Shown here: in pieces, positions 12,719 to 25,679 of the stretch | How positions within the stretch are numbered: the stretch's first letter is position 1 | Layout of the letters: every line of letters begins with the position of its first letter | Assembly (NCBI RefSeq): GCF_910591885.1 | Contig: NC_063274.1 | Location: 12,546,164 to 12,610,163 of the forward strand | DNA: 64,000 bases | Origin: Bombus terrestris | Taxonomy: Eukaryota > Arthropoda > Insecta > Hymenoptera > Apidae | Direction: 5' to 3' | Translations under genes and position numbers: made by a program | Notes under the pieces: model-generated | What the model was told of the DNA's origin: nothing | What the model saw: the letters and a program-made list of their open reading frames with translations, nothing else | The model's database searches: none

Positions 12719-13188
12719 GAAACGTTGCGTTAACGTTGAAAATACAACGAATCGCATTTTGATTTTCCATGTATATTTGTACCACCTGCCGAACTCGTGT
12801 TTAGTATCGCGATCCAGGGTCATCGCTCTCTCGATTAATCGAATCATTTGCCATTCGAAACAATTCGACAATCCATAATTGACGTTTCGCACACTTCCAT
12901 CTATCACCCAAAATCCCAACATAGCATAGCTGTTAATTCCCTCCGCAAGCCGTTTCAGCAAATAACTTGACGCAAAAACGAAACACGGTACACCGCTATA
13001 AAAACAAAAAGAGAGAAAAAATAAGGAAAACAAGAAGGACACGGAAGGATTTTCTGAAATGTTTGCTCAACTTTGTTGTAAACATTTCAGTGTGCAGAGA
13101 ACAGAGTATCCGTGGAATGTTCTCATTTATCTAGTAAATAAAGCTTTAGACCGATCTTCGATGTACACTTGTTCGTTGTTATTTTTCA

Positions 13189-13198
13189 CCCCCCCCCC
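13189..13198. repeat. C10 homopolymer
   Basis: Ten consecutive C, unusual in an AT-rich context and prone to sequencing and replication slippage. Confidence 0.9.
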
Positions 13199-13309
13199 TC
13201 GGTTTTTATTCTTTTCGTTGCTTTTTTTTTTGTCTCGCTCAATCCTGTGCACACAGGGTTCTCACTGGCGAGCACATATTGACGTTATTGCGCAAACAGT
13301 ACAGCTGCC

Positions 13310-13590
13310 CCGGGTCCGATGAATATATTGTTGATTCCGCGACAATTTATGCGACCGTGCTGCCCGACCACATTTCAATCGCGAATTATTCAGCTCCGGC
13401 TGACAAGCACTCCATCAAAGTGCATTCATATAAATAATTACATCGGCCGGCATTATTAAATCATTAATTTCAATTCCGTTCGACCGCGCGCAGCAACAAC
13501 CTATTAGTTATCGTTCGCCGAGCGGGCCAACGATGAAATTCCGACAATTCGTCATAATCTCGCGCAAATGTTGCCCTCGCGAGATATTAT
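13310..13590. promoter_or_regulatory. Enhancer-like patch with TAAT-core cluster
   Basis: Unique, GC-balanced sequence with no open frame. 13425-13475 contains AAATAATTAC, GGCATTATTAAATC and CATTAATTTC, that is at least four homeodomain-type cores within 50 bp, next to CG-rich words such as CGACCGCGCGCAG. A candidate conserved non-coding element, by inference. Confidence 0.28.
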
Positions 13591-15379
13591 CGTCTGCTGC
13601 TGAACACCGTTGGGCTGCTTTGTGCTTCTAACTCCTTGCTTTCTGCTATGTATAAAGTTACTACGTGTTATGTTGCTATATACACCAGGTGTTAGGTTTG
13701 CTGCAAAAATTCGCAATGAAAATTACAAAATATTGAAGGGAATGAGTTTTCATGGATTCAGCATGAATTTTTCCTATGTAGTAAAAATAGTTCGCCTTTA
13801 TTGATAATCTCTTCGAATAGCTTTTACATAGCTTCTGAAATATTTCATTTCTTATCTGTCTTTTAAATAAATTTGCGAAGACCACCGTAAATAATAAGAC
13901 TATGAGACTCACGCGATTCAGTGAATGAAACAAATAGAGTTGAGCATTCCCGTTAACATTCAAATTTTCGTTCGAAGATTCTTCGAAGTTTTGTTCTTGT
14001 ATGTGGCTCAACTTTGTCTTACCAAAGAAGATCTTTGTCCATGATTCTCATTAGTATAGTTAGTGTAATATTTGTTCGAACGTTTCATTATTTGATAGGA
14101 GTTGATAATAACGTTATGAAGTTTCTAAATGATTCGATATTACACATGGTTTGGGAAGATTGTTAGACAAACTTCGTTTCAAAACAGTTTTTGGTTTCAA
14201 CAAAATTTTTGGATTGAAACATATAGTGTTTGGTAGCGTTTTTATATGATAAGAGGTATATGATACAGTATTGATTTCTAATTAAGATAGCCTGTTCCAT
14301 TTGTCATGTGGTGGTTTTTTGAGTTCGATAGGTTTTATGTCTGAATATTTATAACGATTGAACAAAAGCATCCCGCTATAAATATAAATATTCATATTAT
14401 TCAAGAAACGCTGATAGTGGGCTTTGGTTGCTTGTCATGCGAACCTTCGTAATGCAGCATTGGAAAAATTGATGGAATTTTTTCTAAATATCCTAGAAAT
14501 TCCTTACAATGGAAAAAGTATGACGATATTAATATCTTGGAAGTTATAGAATTTTTACTCTTTCAAATTTATTATTTTCTCTTGTGTGTCTGTTCGGAAA
14601 GTCTATCTGATTTAGTGTTAAAAGCTTTTTGTATCTCAGTCTGATTCGCTATCAAAACCATCAGCTATTGTATACGTTTCCTGTTTCAAACCATTTATCA
14701 TTCCACTTAAAATATCACAGTTTTGAAACCACTTTAAATCGTACAAAACATCGTGTCGATCACTTCACCCGACAGGAACAATAATGGCTCGAAATTTTAC
14801 CTCTCAACAGTTTCGGTTCGAACAGTACTTTTGGATTTGTCAGTTATCATTCACATAATGTTCTGCAAACTATTTCATTCGATAAACTTATTGTGAGAAA
14901 TGCGGATTGTTTTTAAAATACTTGTACTTTGACGCAATAATTTTTTATCCATAATTTTGTAAACTCCGTGTCGATATTATTCCTAGATGAAGTTCTATTT
15001 TACCTTCAACCGACACATTGTACGTTCGTAGATTTCAAAGATCTATTTGTTCTAGTAGAATCCTAAAATAGAAGAAGTTATAGCTACCCACTAATAGATT
15101 TACTACTTACTAGTAGATTTCAGTTCAAGCTCCAGGAATAGACTTGGAGATTAGATAAGGAACAATGAAAGCAATCGGAGTGTTCAAAAATTCCAATAAT
15201 TCTAAAAATAATTATTTACACTTCTGATGTAATTTCGAGAGTTCAGAATCTAATATCCATAAAGCTTTCAAGAATATCGAAGATTATGTCTAGAATTCTC
15301 AATCTGATGTATGTATAGTACTATACACAACATCTTTTGATTATCTAAGGTCTGGGAATATTCTGATTAAATTTGAACA
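13591..15379. other. AT-rich stretch, nothing identified
   Basis: The only frames above 60 codons are at 13610-13804 (+) and 13676-14011 (-); they overlap antiparallel, are low in information and show no domain. No repeats beyond short local ones were found. Confidence 0.5.
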
Positions 15380-15860
15380 ACATAAACAGATCTATATCAA
15401 AAGTAATGAACACGAAACCATCGAGTTCGACATTCGGAAGCTGTCTGTATCACAATCTATAGACGCGATACCATTTTTGTTGAGTCGAATGGATATGGAA
15501 TTGTCTGTATCGGAGTGAATTGTTCGGAGGTCGTCCGTACCGAGTCCAATAGATTCGTGGTCGTCTGTATCACGCTGCATGCAACCGGTGTTGTCTTTGT
15601 CAAACTGATGGGAACCAAGCTTATGTCTATCTGACGGGTACTTCTGGGGTCGTCTGTATAGGATTTGATGGAGCCCGTGGTCTTCTATATCAAGCCGAAT
15701 CGAACTAGATTTACCTGTATTGAGACGAGTGGATTCACAATTGTCTGTTAGAAGTTTATCGAACCAACAGTTGTTGGTTTCGAGGTTTACGAATCTCGTG
15801 ACTTCTGTATATGTGCCATTCATCTAAAACAATCTGTATTGGAGATCGTCAATTCTGAAT
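15380..15860. repeat. 30-bp-period minisatellite, about 16 diverged units
   Basis: The word TTGTCTGTAT or a close variant recurs at 15441, 15501, 15531, 15561, 15591, 15621, 15650, 15681, 15711, 15741, 15801 and 15831, that is at exact multiples of 30 bp apart from a single 1-bp slip. Each unit continues with CGAGTCGAATGGATTCGTGG-like sequence. Units differ from one another by perhaps 20-40%, so the array is old. Fainter copies may extend to about 15920. The unit length is a multiple of three, so reading frame is preserved along the array. Confidence 0.9.
15392..15823 (-). CDS. Possible decapeptide-repeat ORF over the 30-bp minisatellite (unproven)
   Basis: A 143-codon frame starts with ATG at 15823 and reads through the whole 30-bp array on the minus strand. 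It encodes a hydrophilic protein with a ten-residue period, roughly D-T-D-D-H-E-S-I-R-L. Clear units include DTDDHESIGL, GTDDLRTIHS and DTDNSISIRL. There is no signal peptide, membrane segment or recognised domain. The unit is ten codons and its consensus has no stop in any of the six frames, so openness alone is weak evidence. What is notable is that this frame has stayed open while units diverged; the plus frames contain stops such as TAG in the unit at 15549. It has no obvious promoter or splice context. It may be an exon of a repeat protein or simply chance. Confidence 0.2.
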   Translation of the reverse strand: MNGTYTEVTRFVNLETNNCWFDKLLTDNCESTRLNTGKSSSIRLDIEDHGLHQILYRRPQKYPSDRHKLGSHQFDKDNTGCMQRDTDDHESIGLGTDDLRTIHSDTDNSISIRLNKNGIASIDCDTDSFRMSNSMVSCSLLLI

Positions 15861-18270
15861 TATTTATATTTCTCATAAGTTTACGAATATTATGTGTATC
15901 TTATGTAGAGTCGTCATTCAGTCGTGCATTCTTTATTGCGTGAATATATAGAATTTTTTGTTATATTAATATTGTATAAGGGAAAAACTTCACGTTATAC
16001 AAATTTCTGTATCATTTTCAATTCTCATATTATAATTATTACACCGTAGAAACCGTGATATACCTACAACAATGTATTTTGTTTTGCATATGTCACGAGA
16101 TATAATACTTCTGCGTCACAAAATAAATGTTATTACATTTGGATTGATATCCCGTTAAGCTCTCAATGCTAGAACTACTGGATTATAAAATGTGCCTAAA
16201 TATTCTAAAATAGTGAATGGTAAATGTAAAGAATTGAACATACGTAATTATACTTCTGTTTGAGTAATAATCCTCTCTCCATTACTCTCGTCGAAAGCGC
16301 TTTACAGTTTTAAGTACATACTTACTTGTATGTAATTGCAAAAGCAAGAAATCTGAAACCCATCAATTTAACTGATTTAACAATTATAGTTGCAATTAAT
16401 CTATCAACAAAACAGTAAAAGTTCTGCAGCTAGTTACTCTATCGAATTTAATTACCACTTTCTCTAATACCACTATACATTACATACAAGATTCTTCACG
16501 CTTCCAGTCAGCAGTACCGGAACCGTTCCGGTTGAATAACCACGCGCGGTTCGGATCTTATAGAATCTATGCGATTTCATGGTTGGAAATCTCGGCGACT
16601 AGGTACTCGATACACGAGAGAGCAAACTCGCATATTCGATACGCGATTATACGCGAGTACTTGGCTGGAGGACGCGATGCACGCCAATGTAGAGATGAAT
16701 GGCCGGTTATTTGCGACGGGCCTGGCGGAGGCGTCGGCCGACGATGCGGCTCCACACGCCGTGTAATTAAATATTTGCACTGCCATCGCCGATCGCGCCG
16801 CTTGATACCCGAATTGATAGTGTTCCATTTTATACAACGCTTACGCGCTGTCCGCCTGCTGTCCGGTGTCGATAAACACGGGGTTTGTAGGATCAGCGTG
16901 TACCCTTTTGCAGGACCGGCCACGCTACAAATCGTGAGATTTGCGTTTGTTTTTTTCCGATTTTTGCCCCTACCTTGCTCTCTACGCCGCCTCTTTTTTT
17001 CATTTTTATTTTAAATACATGTCCGTCCGGTCAGTTTTCACATGACAAGCTTTCTCTTTTGGCGTTCGGCGTGGACACAAAGCGATCGAAAATTTCCTGT
17101 TCGATGAAACTGTCATCGATGAAAGATGATTTCGTTTGGTTGGTCGATTGTATATCGACTTTTATAGAGAACGTTTCGCTTGGAAGTTTTGCGTGTCTTT
17201 CGTGTGTGAACCGTGTTTTTGGAATATACAGAATCTATAACGTGAAACATGAGCCTGTGACATACGGGATAATCTCATTTAACGATATTGGTCTGAGACG
17301 TACAAGACAATTTCATTGAACGATAGTCTCCTCCATTGTTCTAAGAATTAAGATGTAACCCAGTTAAAGATCAGTCATTTGATAATAGTATAACGTATAG
17401 TATTGAGAATATTTTATATTTTATAATCGCGTTAAACAATATCATTTATCGCTAATATTTTCTCAACCGATCGCGAAAGTTTCTCATCACTTTCAAAATT
17501 GCATTTACATCGCGAACCAATGCGCATATAGTATATCGCCAATATCGGAATCAATTATGTACGAACTCGATCAAAATTGAAATTTGAAAATGGCCACATT
17601 AAGAAAGCTCGAACGAGCCCGTCGGTGATCGATGTTTAAAATCGTACAGGTGAACAGCGATGAAACTGCGAACGAGAAATCTCGTTAGAGCGCAAGAACG
17701 CGTTGTTTTTCCAGGCTGGGTGCCCCGATTCATCGAGCACCGGCGTACAAAGCTCAATTTGCCTTTGAAAGTCGATGCTTCGCGGTTCGCTTTTATCGCT
17801 GGAAAATTTGGTCCCACGCGCGTTACAGCGTTATGTATTCATCGCTGGACGCTCGACGCGTGCGTACTTCAATTTTGTTATCTAATTATGTAGAACACGA
17901 TCCTTCTCGTTCCGATACGAGCGTATTAATTTTAACATTCGCGGGGACCGGGTAATTCCGTCGTTTCGTCGTAGGAATATAGTTTTCTCGAGCCGCTTTC
18001 ACCGAGGAAGCAAACGCAAAGATGCCTCGTACACGTCGATTTTAACCGTCGAATATATATTTAACGGAGCAGAAAAGCTTCTTTGCCTTCGTTTGACGCC
18101 TTTCGCCGCTTGCGAAAACTGGGACGCATAAACAAAAAGACCGAGAAAAAGAGGAAGCACACAGACTTAACGTCCTTTCTCAACGAGTTTAAATAATTTA
18201 CTGTCGAAGCAAAGCCGGGATTTTCGTCAGGGAATATTCTGCAGAGGGCTCGTTTCCTATGGAAAACGAA
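15861..18270. other. AT-rich DNA with a CpG-dense block at 16.53-17.01 kb
   Basis: 15861-16500 and 17320-17590 are AT-rich and empty. The block at 16532-17014 is GC-richer with much CpG; four overlapping frames (65-160 codons) on both strands show no domain. The centre (16760-16870) reads as unique, balanced sequence like a conserved non-coding element. Confidence 0.4.
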
Positions 18271-18318
18271 CACACACACACACATACTTTCTCTCTCTCT
18301 CTCTCTCTTTCTCTCTCT
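18271..18318. repeat. Compound (CA)7 / (CT)n microsatellite
   Basis: Seven CA units (18271-18284) are followed by TACTTT and then an interrupted CT tract (18290-18318). Short minus-strand frames here read as Glu-Arg and Cys-Val repeats and are artefacts. Confidence 0.95.
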
Positions 18319-20129
18319 GCTTCGTCCGCTGTTTTATTGTTCGCTCGAGAGGAAAACACTCGTCGCTTCGTTTCATTTTGCAGCGTGTTAACGAGGAAAG
18401 TGTATGTAAATTGAACCGCGCCGTGAAGGATCGAACGAATTGAAACGTGCAATTAAGGATTTCTCCCGATACGTGCCGCCGATAACGGCGATCGTTTTTC
18501 TAGAACGCTGGTAGCTTACTACGAGCTTGTTATTTGCGTTTACCACTGCGATCGTAGAGCTGTCATAAATACACGTTTTGCAGAAAAACGAGGGTAATTG
18601 AAACCAATTATATCGCACCGCATATCGAAATTAACTTGGTTGCAGGAACTCTGAGCAACGTTCAACGTTTTATAGGATTTTCTGCGACGACGTTTTTTTC
18701 CTGATGATGTGTGAACGAGAACGTTTAATTTAAATATTATCTATGGAGTTTATTATCGAGCAAATATGAATACGATTAATTTTAAAAGCATGACGAATGG
18801 ACTTGTAAATTACGCTAAAATTATATATTGTATATATATTATGCGTGTATCTTTTTACTAATTTGTTACAATAAATGCCATTAAATGTCATATATTAGGT
18901 ACCACAGTGTAGTAAACAAATTGAGCATCTGTCTACTTAGAGTAGAAAGTGTTCCAATCTCTGTGAAAATATTCTAAAGCATTTTATAGGGACGCTTTTA
19001 ACGGCGTTCAAAGTGTTGGCGTGCATCAGACGAGACGAATCGATAACGAACCCCGTTCTGCTTCATCGACGACCAGAAGCCCTCGCATTCCATATGATTA
19101 CGTATTATAAAAACGATCAATCGCTTGTGAAAATTCGTGAAAGGTCCCGTTACCGACCGTTTCCAGAGTGGCGATCGCGTTGCCCCTTTTGTCTGAAATC
19201 GCCGGTTGAAATCTTCGACGGCGAGCAGATTCAAATGGAAAGGGTGAAACGTTTGTCTTTCACTTGGCCTTTTCCTTTGATAATTCAACTATCGGCCGAT
19301 TCCAATGAACATTATCCTTTATCCGGGGTAAATCGATGGAAAGGAGTTCCAAGAGCGCGCGATTTGTGAATAAATCAAAGAAACAGATTCTTAAGATGTA
19401 GATATATTATTATTCAGAATGCTAATTTTATCTTATTTATCTTTCGTGTATCTTTTAACTGTGTCAAGAGCCTTTGATATAATTCTCAAAACTTTCAACT
19501 TTCAAAAATAAGAAATTCCCACGGCACGAGGATATTTATTTTCATGTAATCTGTTGAATAGGGAAAACTCTTATTTGATTATTTCCTTGTCTTATTTCTT
19601 TATATGACGTACAATTTCTGTTAAACATACACTATACCGTATCCGCAGTTACTAAAACTAAAATCTACCTAATCGAAATTGAATAATCTTCAGTAACTTG
19701 TAATTCTATCACTAAGGAACTTTCTGATTGATGGATAATCGAGTTAACAGGTTAATATTAGTCACAAATACGAAATAACTCAATCTTCTCAATGGTAATA
19801 TTACATATAGACTGCAGGCAACATTTATGTATTTACAGGAAATTTAAACATGCAAAAATGCATAGACTGCGCATAATATATGAAAATGTAATGTCAAAGC
19901 ATGTTTATAGCTTTATTTATATAGTTTTATTTATATAAATAGAAACAAATTTTCTATTTATTTCTTTAATTGCGTCTATAAAGATATACATTTTCGTAAT
20001 CATTGCATAAACCTATGGATTCAAATATGTAATCAAGTGATTGCCTTGTCGCAACTTATTCACTCTGCATTGGATGAAACTTGGATTTTCGAGGAATTAT
20101 TTGTTCGTCGGTGGATCAAGCAAGAGACA
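18319..20129. other. Non-coding stretch; overlapping frames at 19.0-19.4 kb not supported
   Basis: The plus frame 19013-19369 contains a single CPFC motif and ordinary-looking residues but is mirrored by a minus frame over the same bases and has no known domain. The rest is AT-rich. Confidence 0.4.
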
Positions 20130-20340
20130 CGTTCGAACTTCTCACGATGATTAATCGGCATCAAGCCGTGCGTTAGTCGGGTAAATTACTCTTTCGCTAC
20201 GTAATTTGCCGTCTGTTAGATAGGTGATTTAAAGTCGCGCGATAATCCGTCAGGAAACGAAATACGCGGGAACACGCGTCATGATCGCGTTTAGTAAACG
20301 CGGTGCTAATAACTCCAGCGATTCATTCGTGCAAATTATC
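20130..20340. promoter_or_regulatory. Enhancer-like unique patch
   Basis: Balanced composition between AT-rich flanks, with words such as GATGATTAATCGGC, GCGTTTAGTAAACGCGG (an inverted pair CGCGTTTA/TAAACGCG near 20287) and GCTAATAACTCC. No open frame. Regulatory role is inference. Confidence 0.2.
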
Positions 20341-21179
20341 GAATTTTATCATTGAAGTTTTCAACTTGAAGATTGTTTCAGCGACGAAAAATAACGATGT
20401 TGAAACCTTTGGCACTTTTGATATATCGAATTATAAAGTGGCGTGTCAGCGTTGAACGTGTAAACAAGATTATGTACATGACGTTGGACAGAAATTGAAA
20501 TTTGCGAAGTGATAGCTGTTTAAGTATCTCAAAAAGGAACTGGATTATTGTGGATCGTAATATTTGAATATTATAATAGCAACTGTTAACGTGTTCACGT
20601 GTTTCAAAATATTGAACATAATAGTGTTGAATATTTTTATTTATATATTACGAATAGAAGGTACAATTTGAAATAATTCATTAAGTAATTTATAAATTTC
20701 ATTAATTTTACTCCAAGGATATTATCTAACGACATCTATTAAATACGTTAATCCGAGATCTTTAATTAAAATTCTTAATATAAAATTGAGATTAACGATT
20801 ACAGTCCTCCTTTAGTGTACCCACTATCTCTTCAAGATACTATCAATTCATTTTATTATTAAGCAAGGTTTAATTACTAACGAAACTTTTAAAACAAGTT
20901 TATCAACGAGAACTATCATCGACTACTGTCGACATTAACCAAATTAAATATGGAGCCCCGAAATCAGTTTACCAGCGATAATGTTGGTCTCCACAAAATT
21001 CGTAGAGTTAATTGTCGAGTAAATGAAACAATCATCTGCTAACGCGTTTATTAATCGATAATATCGTATGCAATTATAATTAGTCGAAATGGGAGAAAAA
21101 TTAGTTGCAAATGTCGCTAAGTAAAGAAAGACGTTTGTCAAAGGCTTTTAATACGAAAAAGGGACAAAGTTTAGAAGGG

Positions 21180-21450
21180 GTGTCGCTCCTAAGTTGATTC
21201 TCGTTGCTTTGGAAGCGCAGCTGTTACAGCAGCGACGAAGCAATTACGAAGGAAGGCAAGGAGCTTTATCGTGAAAATAGCCGTGTTGCGATAAACCGGC
21301 TGCGGGCAAGGCCGAATTATTGCGTAGCCAGCCGCGTAAACGGCCAAGTCCCCGGGCATTGGGCACGGGCCCTCGTTAATAGGCGGGCCACTTCCATTTC
21401 GAGACTCTGCTAATTAATAGAGATTATAATTGGCAATTAAATGCGTCTGA
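21180..21450. promoter_or_regulatory. GC-rich patch ending in a TAAT-core cluster
   Basis: 21290-21400 is GC-rich (for example GTCCCCGGGCATTGGGCACG near 21350) and is followed immediately by TAATTAATAG, ATAATTGG and CAATTAAATG at 21411-21442. The 69-codon frame 21204-21413 lacks any domain. The juxtaposition is enhancer-like; function unproven. Confidence 0.27.
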
Positions 21451-24400
21451 ACGAAGATACGAGGTGGTACGTGTGTGTTCCACAAAATTCGGCTCGAGAT
21501 CCTGTGGGAACGACTCGAAAGAAAATTGGAGAACTGCAACCGTATGTGTGTTTATCCAACTAGCTGTTTAAGCGATTGATTGACAGAATTCATTGGTTTA
21601 TGGGAAAATGAATAGTGAAAAATTTTAACATCTTATCGAAGATGTCATTGCGTTGATTACTTATTCGTAAATTGAATAATTCTATGCAAGTTTGAATTTT
21701 TATCAACATAGATACAGGAACGATACTTAAGTACCGATGTACTGTTTCATCTTATAAATAACTACTTTAATTTGAATATCTTGTACATTTTTGTATATTA
21801 TGTATTTATGTCCGTGTACATATCTACACATGAACATTTCCTGTTGCTGCATAAACATTCGCAGTCTATTTATTTAACGTGAGAAGTGCGAATAGAAATT
21901 AAAATCTCATCGTTCTAGCACTGTATTTTTAGAAGAAACGAAAATAAAAAAGAAGAAGAATCTCAATTTGCATTAGCATGAATTTTCTTCAAGTTCTTGC
22001 TGAATTTATTAAACCAAGTCTTTATTTGTTAGACGCTAATTGATTGCGATCTTGATACATAATATTGCTGAACAAAGCACTTAGCTTGATGGCACGTAAT
22101 ATCGAAAGTCAAACATAAAAGCAAATGTATAGAAAAAGGAATGGTTGTAGCGGTTTTCGACCAAGTAATGACGAAGACAAACTTCTTCCTGTTGAAACAT
22201 ATTATTTACGCGATCGTAATTACTATTTACATTACCTGATTACCAAACGTGTTATTTAATAACTTTGTCGCGTGCACTCGTACGTTTTAGTTCACAAACT
22301 GCTAATCTCTTTTTTAGCGTTTTCTAATTTCATAATATTTTTATCTATATAATATTTCAACGGTATAATCAAGATGTTTGTATGATAATGCAATGTCAAA
22401 ATTACATATGAATTTACGTATATCGGATTATATCTCGAACTACTCATTAACTTTGAATTTGAATTCATCAACTCTCTTGCCGAATACTTTATGCTACTCG
22501 CGAATCAGAAATAGCGAGCAAAGTTAAAGTTAGTGAGACAGATGTCTGGACGTGAATGAATTCGACTCTATCACGGTGATGCTATAGACTATGCTGTACG
22601 TGTTAGGATTGTTAATTAATACTCTAACTTCTAACGCTTCCAACTTAGATATAATACCTACGAAGTTACTGAGAAACGTGGATCAAATGTAAATGTCGAT
22701 GAATCTGATTTCATTAGGTTGAAAGACGTCGAGTTAGGCAAGAAGTTGAAGATCTATATCGAACTTTGGCTATTACATTTTGACTATTTTTCATACAAAT
22801 TCTTCAACGTAATTCAACCCTTGAGTTCAATTTATCATTGAACTAAATTTGGCACAAAATCTTAGATACGCAACAGAATTACCCGATCAATTATCAGCTA
22901 CATCTATGAACCTTCAATTTCTGTTTCATCTCGTACGATGTGTACAAAATCTTAAATTAATTTTTACATTTTATACATACGTAATGCAAGTATAAATAGA
23001 AACCTAAACACTGGTAACTCACCAGTATCTGGCCCATCCATAGACAATTTTCTCAGTCGCCTATGTTTCTTAGCACAGCGTATCGTGTCAAAAGTTGCAA
23101 AAGTTGCGATATTTCGTACGACATGTAATATTTCCCATAAAAAATCATGCCCCTTTACGATCCTCCTATCAAGCTCCTCCACACGAAATTCATCTGATCA
23201 ACTTTGTTGCATCTAGACTCAGCAGTAAACAGACGGCCATCAGTATGTCATTCTCGGAATTTCTCAACGACGCGACGATATGTATCATAACCGCGAACAT
23301 GCACGCCGTGTCTCACCCGAAATTTTCGCGATAAATTAAACGACGGCCAAGCCTGTCAAGGCGAGAGAACGAGCCGCGATTTAACACGACGAGCAAGCAT
23401 CCGCGATTCTTTCGATTCTGTAGTACGGTCGCCAGCTAAGTAGATCAGCGTTTGATGTACGATGCCAAAAAGAGATAACTCGACAGCGTATTGACGTCGA
23501 TTGGTAGCATCAATCACACGGCGTGTTCAACACGCGTGTATCAATCACCGAGCGACGCTATCGAGAGCTACGATATCCGTGCCCGCCACTGTATGTCGGG
23601 ATCGCGAGCTTTTTTGTCGACGAAAACCCTATCAATCGGAGATAAGAAAGGACAACCCTCCGGTGATCCTCGCACCCAAAAATAGAATATCCCTAGCGCC
23701 GCGACGCTGATCACCGCTCATACAGACGGAATATGATATCTTGTTCTCGGCGACGCAATCTGGCGAGAACGATTCACTGTGCAGAGGGTGAGAAACGTCT
23801 GTCGATTATACGAGGGTTAGGTTTGGGAAAAACTATATGGGTATTGTGCAATTGATTTTTTTGATTTGCGAAAGGTTATGTGGGTATTTTGTTTATCGAT
23901 ATATCGCAGAATACAGAGACAAGCTAAAGTTCTGAATCCCTGTTTAAAATGATTGTTTTTGTTTTTGCAGGATGATTTATATTCATATATAGACATAGCG
24001 ATTTTTAAAGAAGGATTTAGAAAATTATATCGTTTTTTCAAAACTTGCAATATTTAAATAATATTTACCATCTTCGTGCAACATAATGGTATTTAATGAA
24101 AAATTTTTATTGTTAGAGTATCATAGCAATCGAAGAATGTGTTTGTTTCTATGCAACCAGAGTAATAAAGCTTTTCAATAAAATTTTCTCGAAATATTAT
24201 TATCAAACTGCTGTATCTACCTCTCCCAAAATTCGCCTCGAAAGTTTTGAAAATTATTTCATCGTTGCTTGGTAAATCAGTAAAAGGATCCCAACATGAA
24301 CCAATTTAGATAATCTTAAAATATCCAGCCCTCTCCATATACATATATATTCGCGTATTAATGCTTTCACTTCGAATAACATAAAAGGAAAGAGGACAAA

Positions 24401-25670
24401 AATCAACGAACATCGGGAGTTAACTTTAGCCCCTAATACACTGGGATCCTGGTGTATCAGTTACGTTCGCTGGCAGGAAATAAGATAAAAAAATTCGCAA
24501 GCTGAGCCAGCCAGACTGTTCGTTCAGAGGTGCTGTGATGAAAGGGGACAGAGAGATATAGAAAACGAGGGTGACTGAGATAAGGGCCTGCAAGGGTTAC
24601 GACCTTGGGGAAGGAAGTCGAGTAGGATTAAAAGGCGCGCGCGCGCGCTCGATTCGGCACGATAGACGTCGACGATCGTGGAAAATACTAGCGTTGAAAG
24701 GTTGAATTGCGTTTCGGGTGGGAAAAAACTCGCGATTTACCGATCTGCTAGAGGCAGTCGTCGCTTGGACAACGAAATCCCGTTCTAATCAGAATATTCC
24801 ATCTTAGAGTGCCGTTTCATATTTGGAGTTTTTTCTAACGCTTCAAACCGCCTCAAATTTCTTTTAGTACTTCACTTTGATGCAGTGTAAATGCATGATA
24901 ATGTACTAGGAAGAATACGTATAAGATATTGATTATTCTCTTCCACATCTTTCTACAGCAAAAACTTGGTGATTAAAATTTTGAAAGGAGATAAGAAGTA
25001 ACAGAATGGAAAATTTTCTTGTTTTCTATGAAACATATTTTCTACCTCTATTATTAGAGTAGATAGATATTGCGTAATATTACTCATTTTCCTATAAACC
25101 AGTTAATTATAGATTTATTAAATATTAATACTACCAATATTGTAGAATTGTGTATGTTATTATATCTCATATAATATAATACGTTGTTATATCACAGCTT
25201 AATAATTAAACTACTGAAATATTACAAGTTCGATATGAAATTATGGATTATCAAATTGTATAATATACGCAATGTATCGTATACGATGTAACATGTGCGA
25301 ATTACTGTGATAACACTTCGCTCCATATTTACTGATATTGATCTTCATACAAACGACCTTCTTAACGAGGAAAAATTCTTTTGAATAATGGCGCATACAG
25401 CCTTTTTGATTTCCACTCTTCGAATATCATCTTCCACATATTCCACGAACGTTTTTCTTCTAACACCCACATCGATCCAAATCATCAGTAATTCCTGATT
25501 CCACGATCACGTCATATAGGACTCGCTATTGGTGCATGTTCGCAATTCTAGCGGAAGCAGCGGCGTGACCAAAGTCGCAAAGATAGCACTGGTCTCGTGG
25601 AGAGGGAAACGGCAAAGGTCAGAAGTTGCGGGTGGAAAGTTGGTCGTTATCGTCGTAGCTTTTCACGGGG
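21451..25670. other. Mostly AT-rich non-coding stretch
   Basis: No gene was recognised. 23340-23800 is GC-richer and CpG-rich with two small overlapping plus frames. 24530-24660 is GC-richer and contains the (GC)7 run. The minus frame 23817-24050 is Lys/Asn/Ser-rich and looks random. Confidence 0.45.
24635..24648. repeat. (GC)7 run, alternating purine-pyrimidine
   Basis: Fourteen bases of strict GC alternation inside moderately GC-rich DNA. Such a tract can adopt Z-DNA; whether it does here is unknown. Confidence 0.9.
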
Positions 25671-25679
25671 AGGAAATGG

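Larger units (their letters stand above)
12211..13309. other. Non-coding stretch around the (GA)21 microsatellite
   Basis: The 145-codon minus-strand frame 12605-13042 is driven by the GA repeat and low-complexity Phe/Leu/Ser sequence. The C10 run at 13189 lies in a low-complexity plus frame. No gene is seen. Confidence 0.5.

Noticed and set aside
12605..13042. 145-codon minus-strand frame with a long Ser-Leu run
   Set aside because: The run is the translation of the GA microsatellite and the rest is low-complexity; no domain.
16532..17014. 160-codon plus frame
   Set aside because: Three other frames on both strands overlap it in a CpG-rich block; the C-terminus is Phe/Leu from T-rich sequence; no domain.
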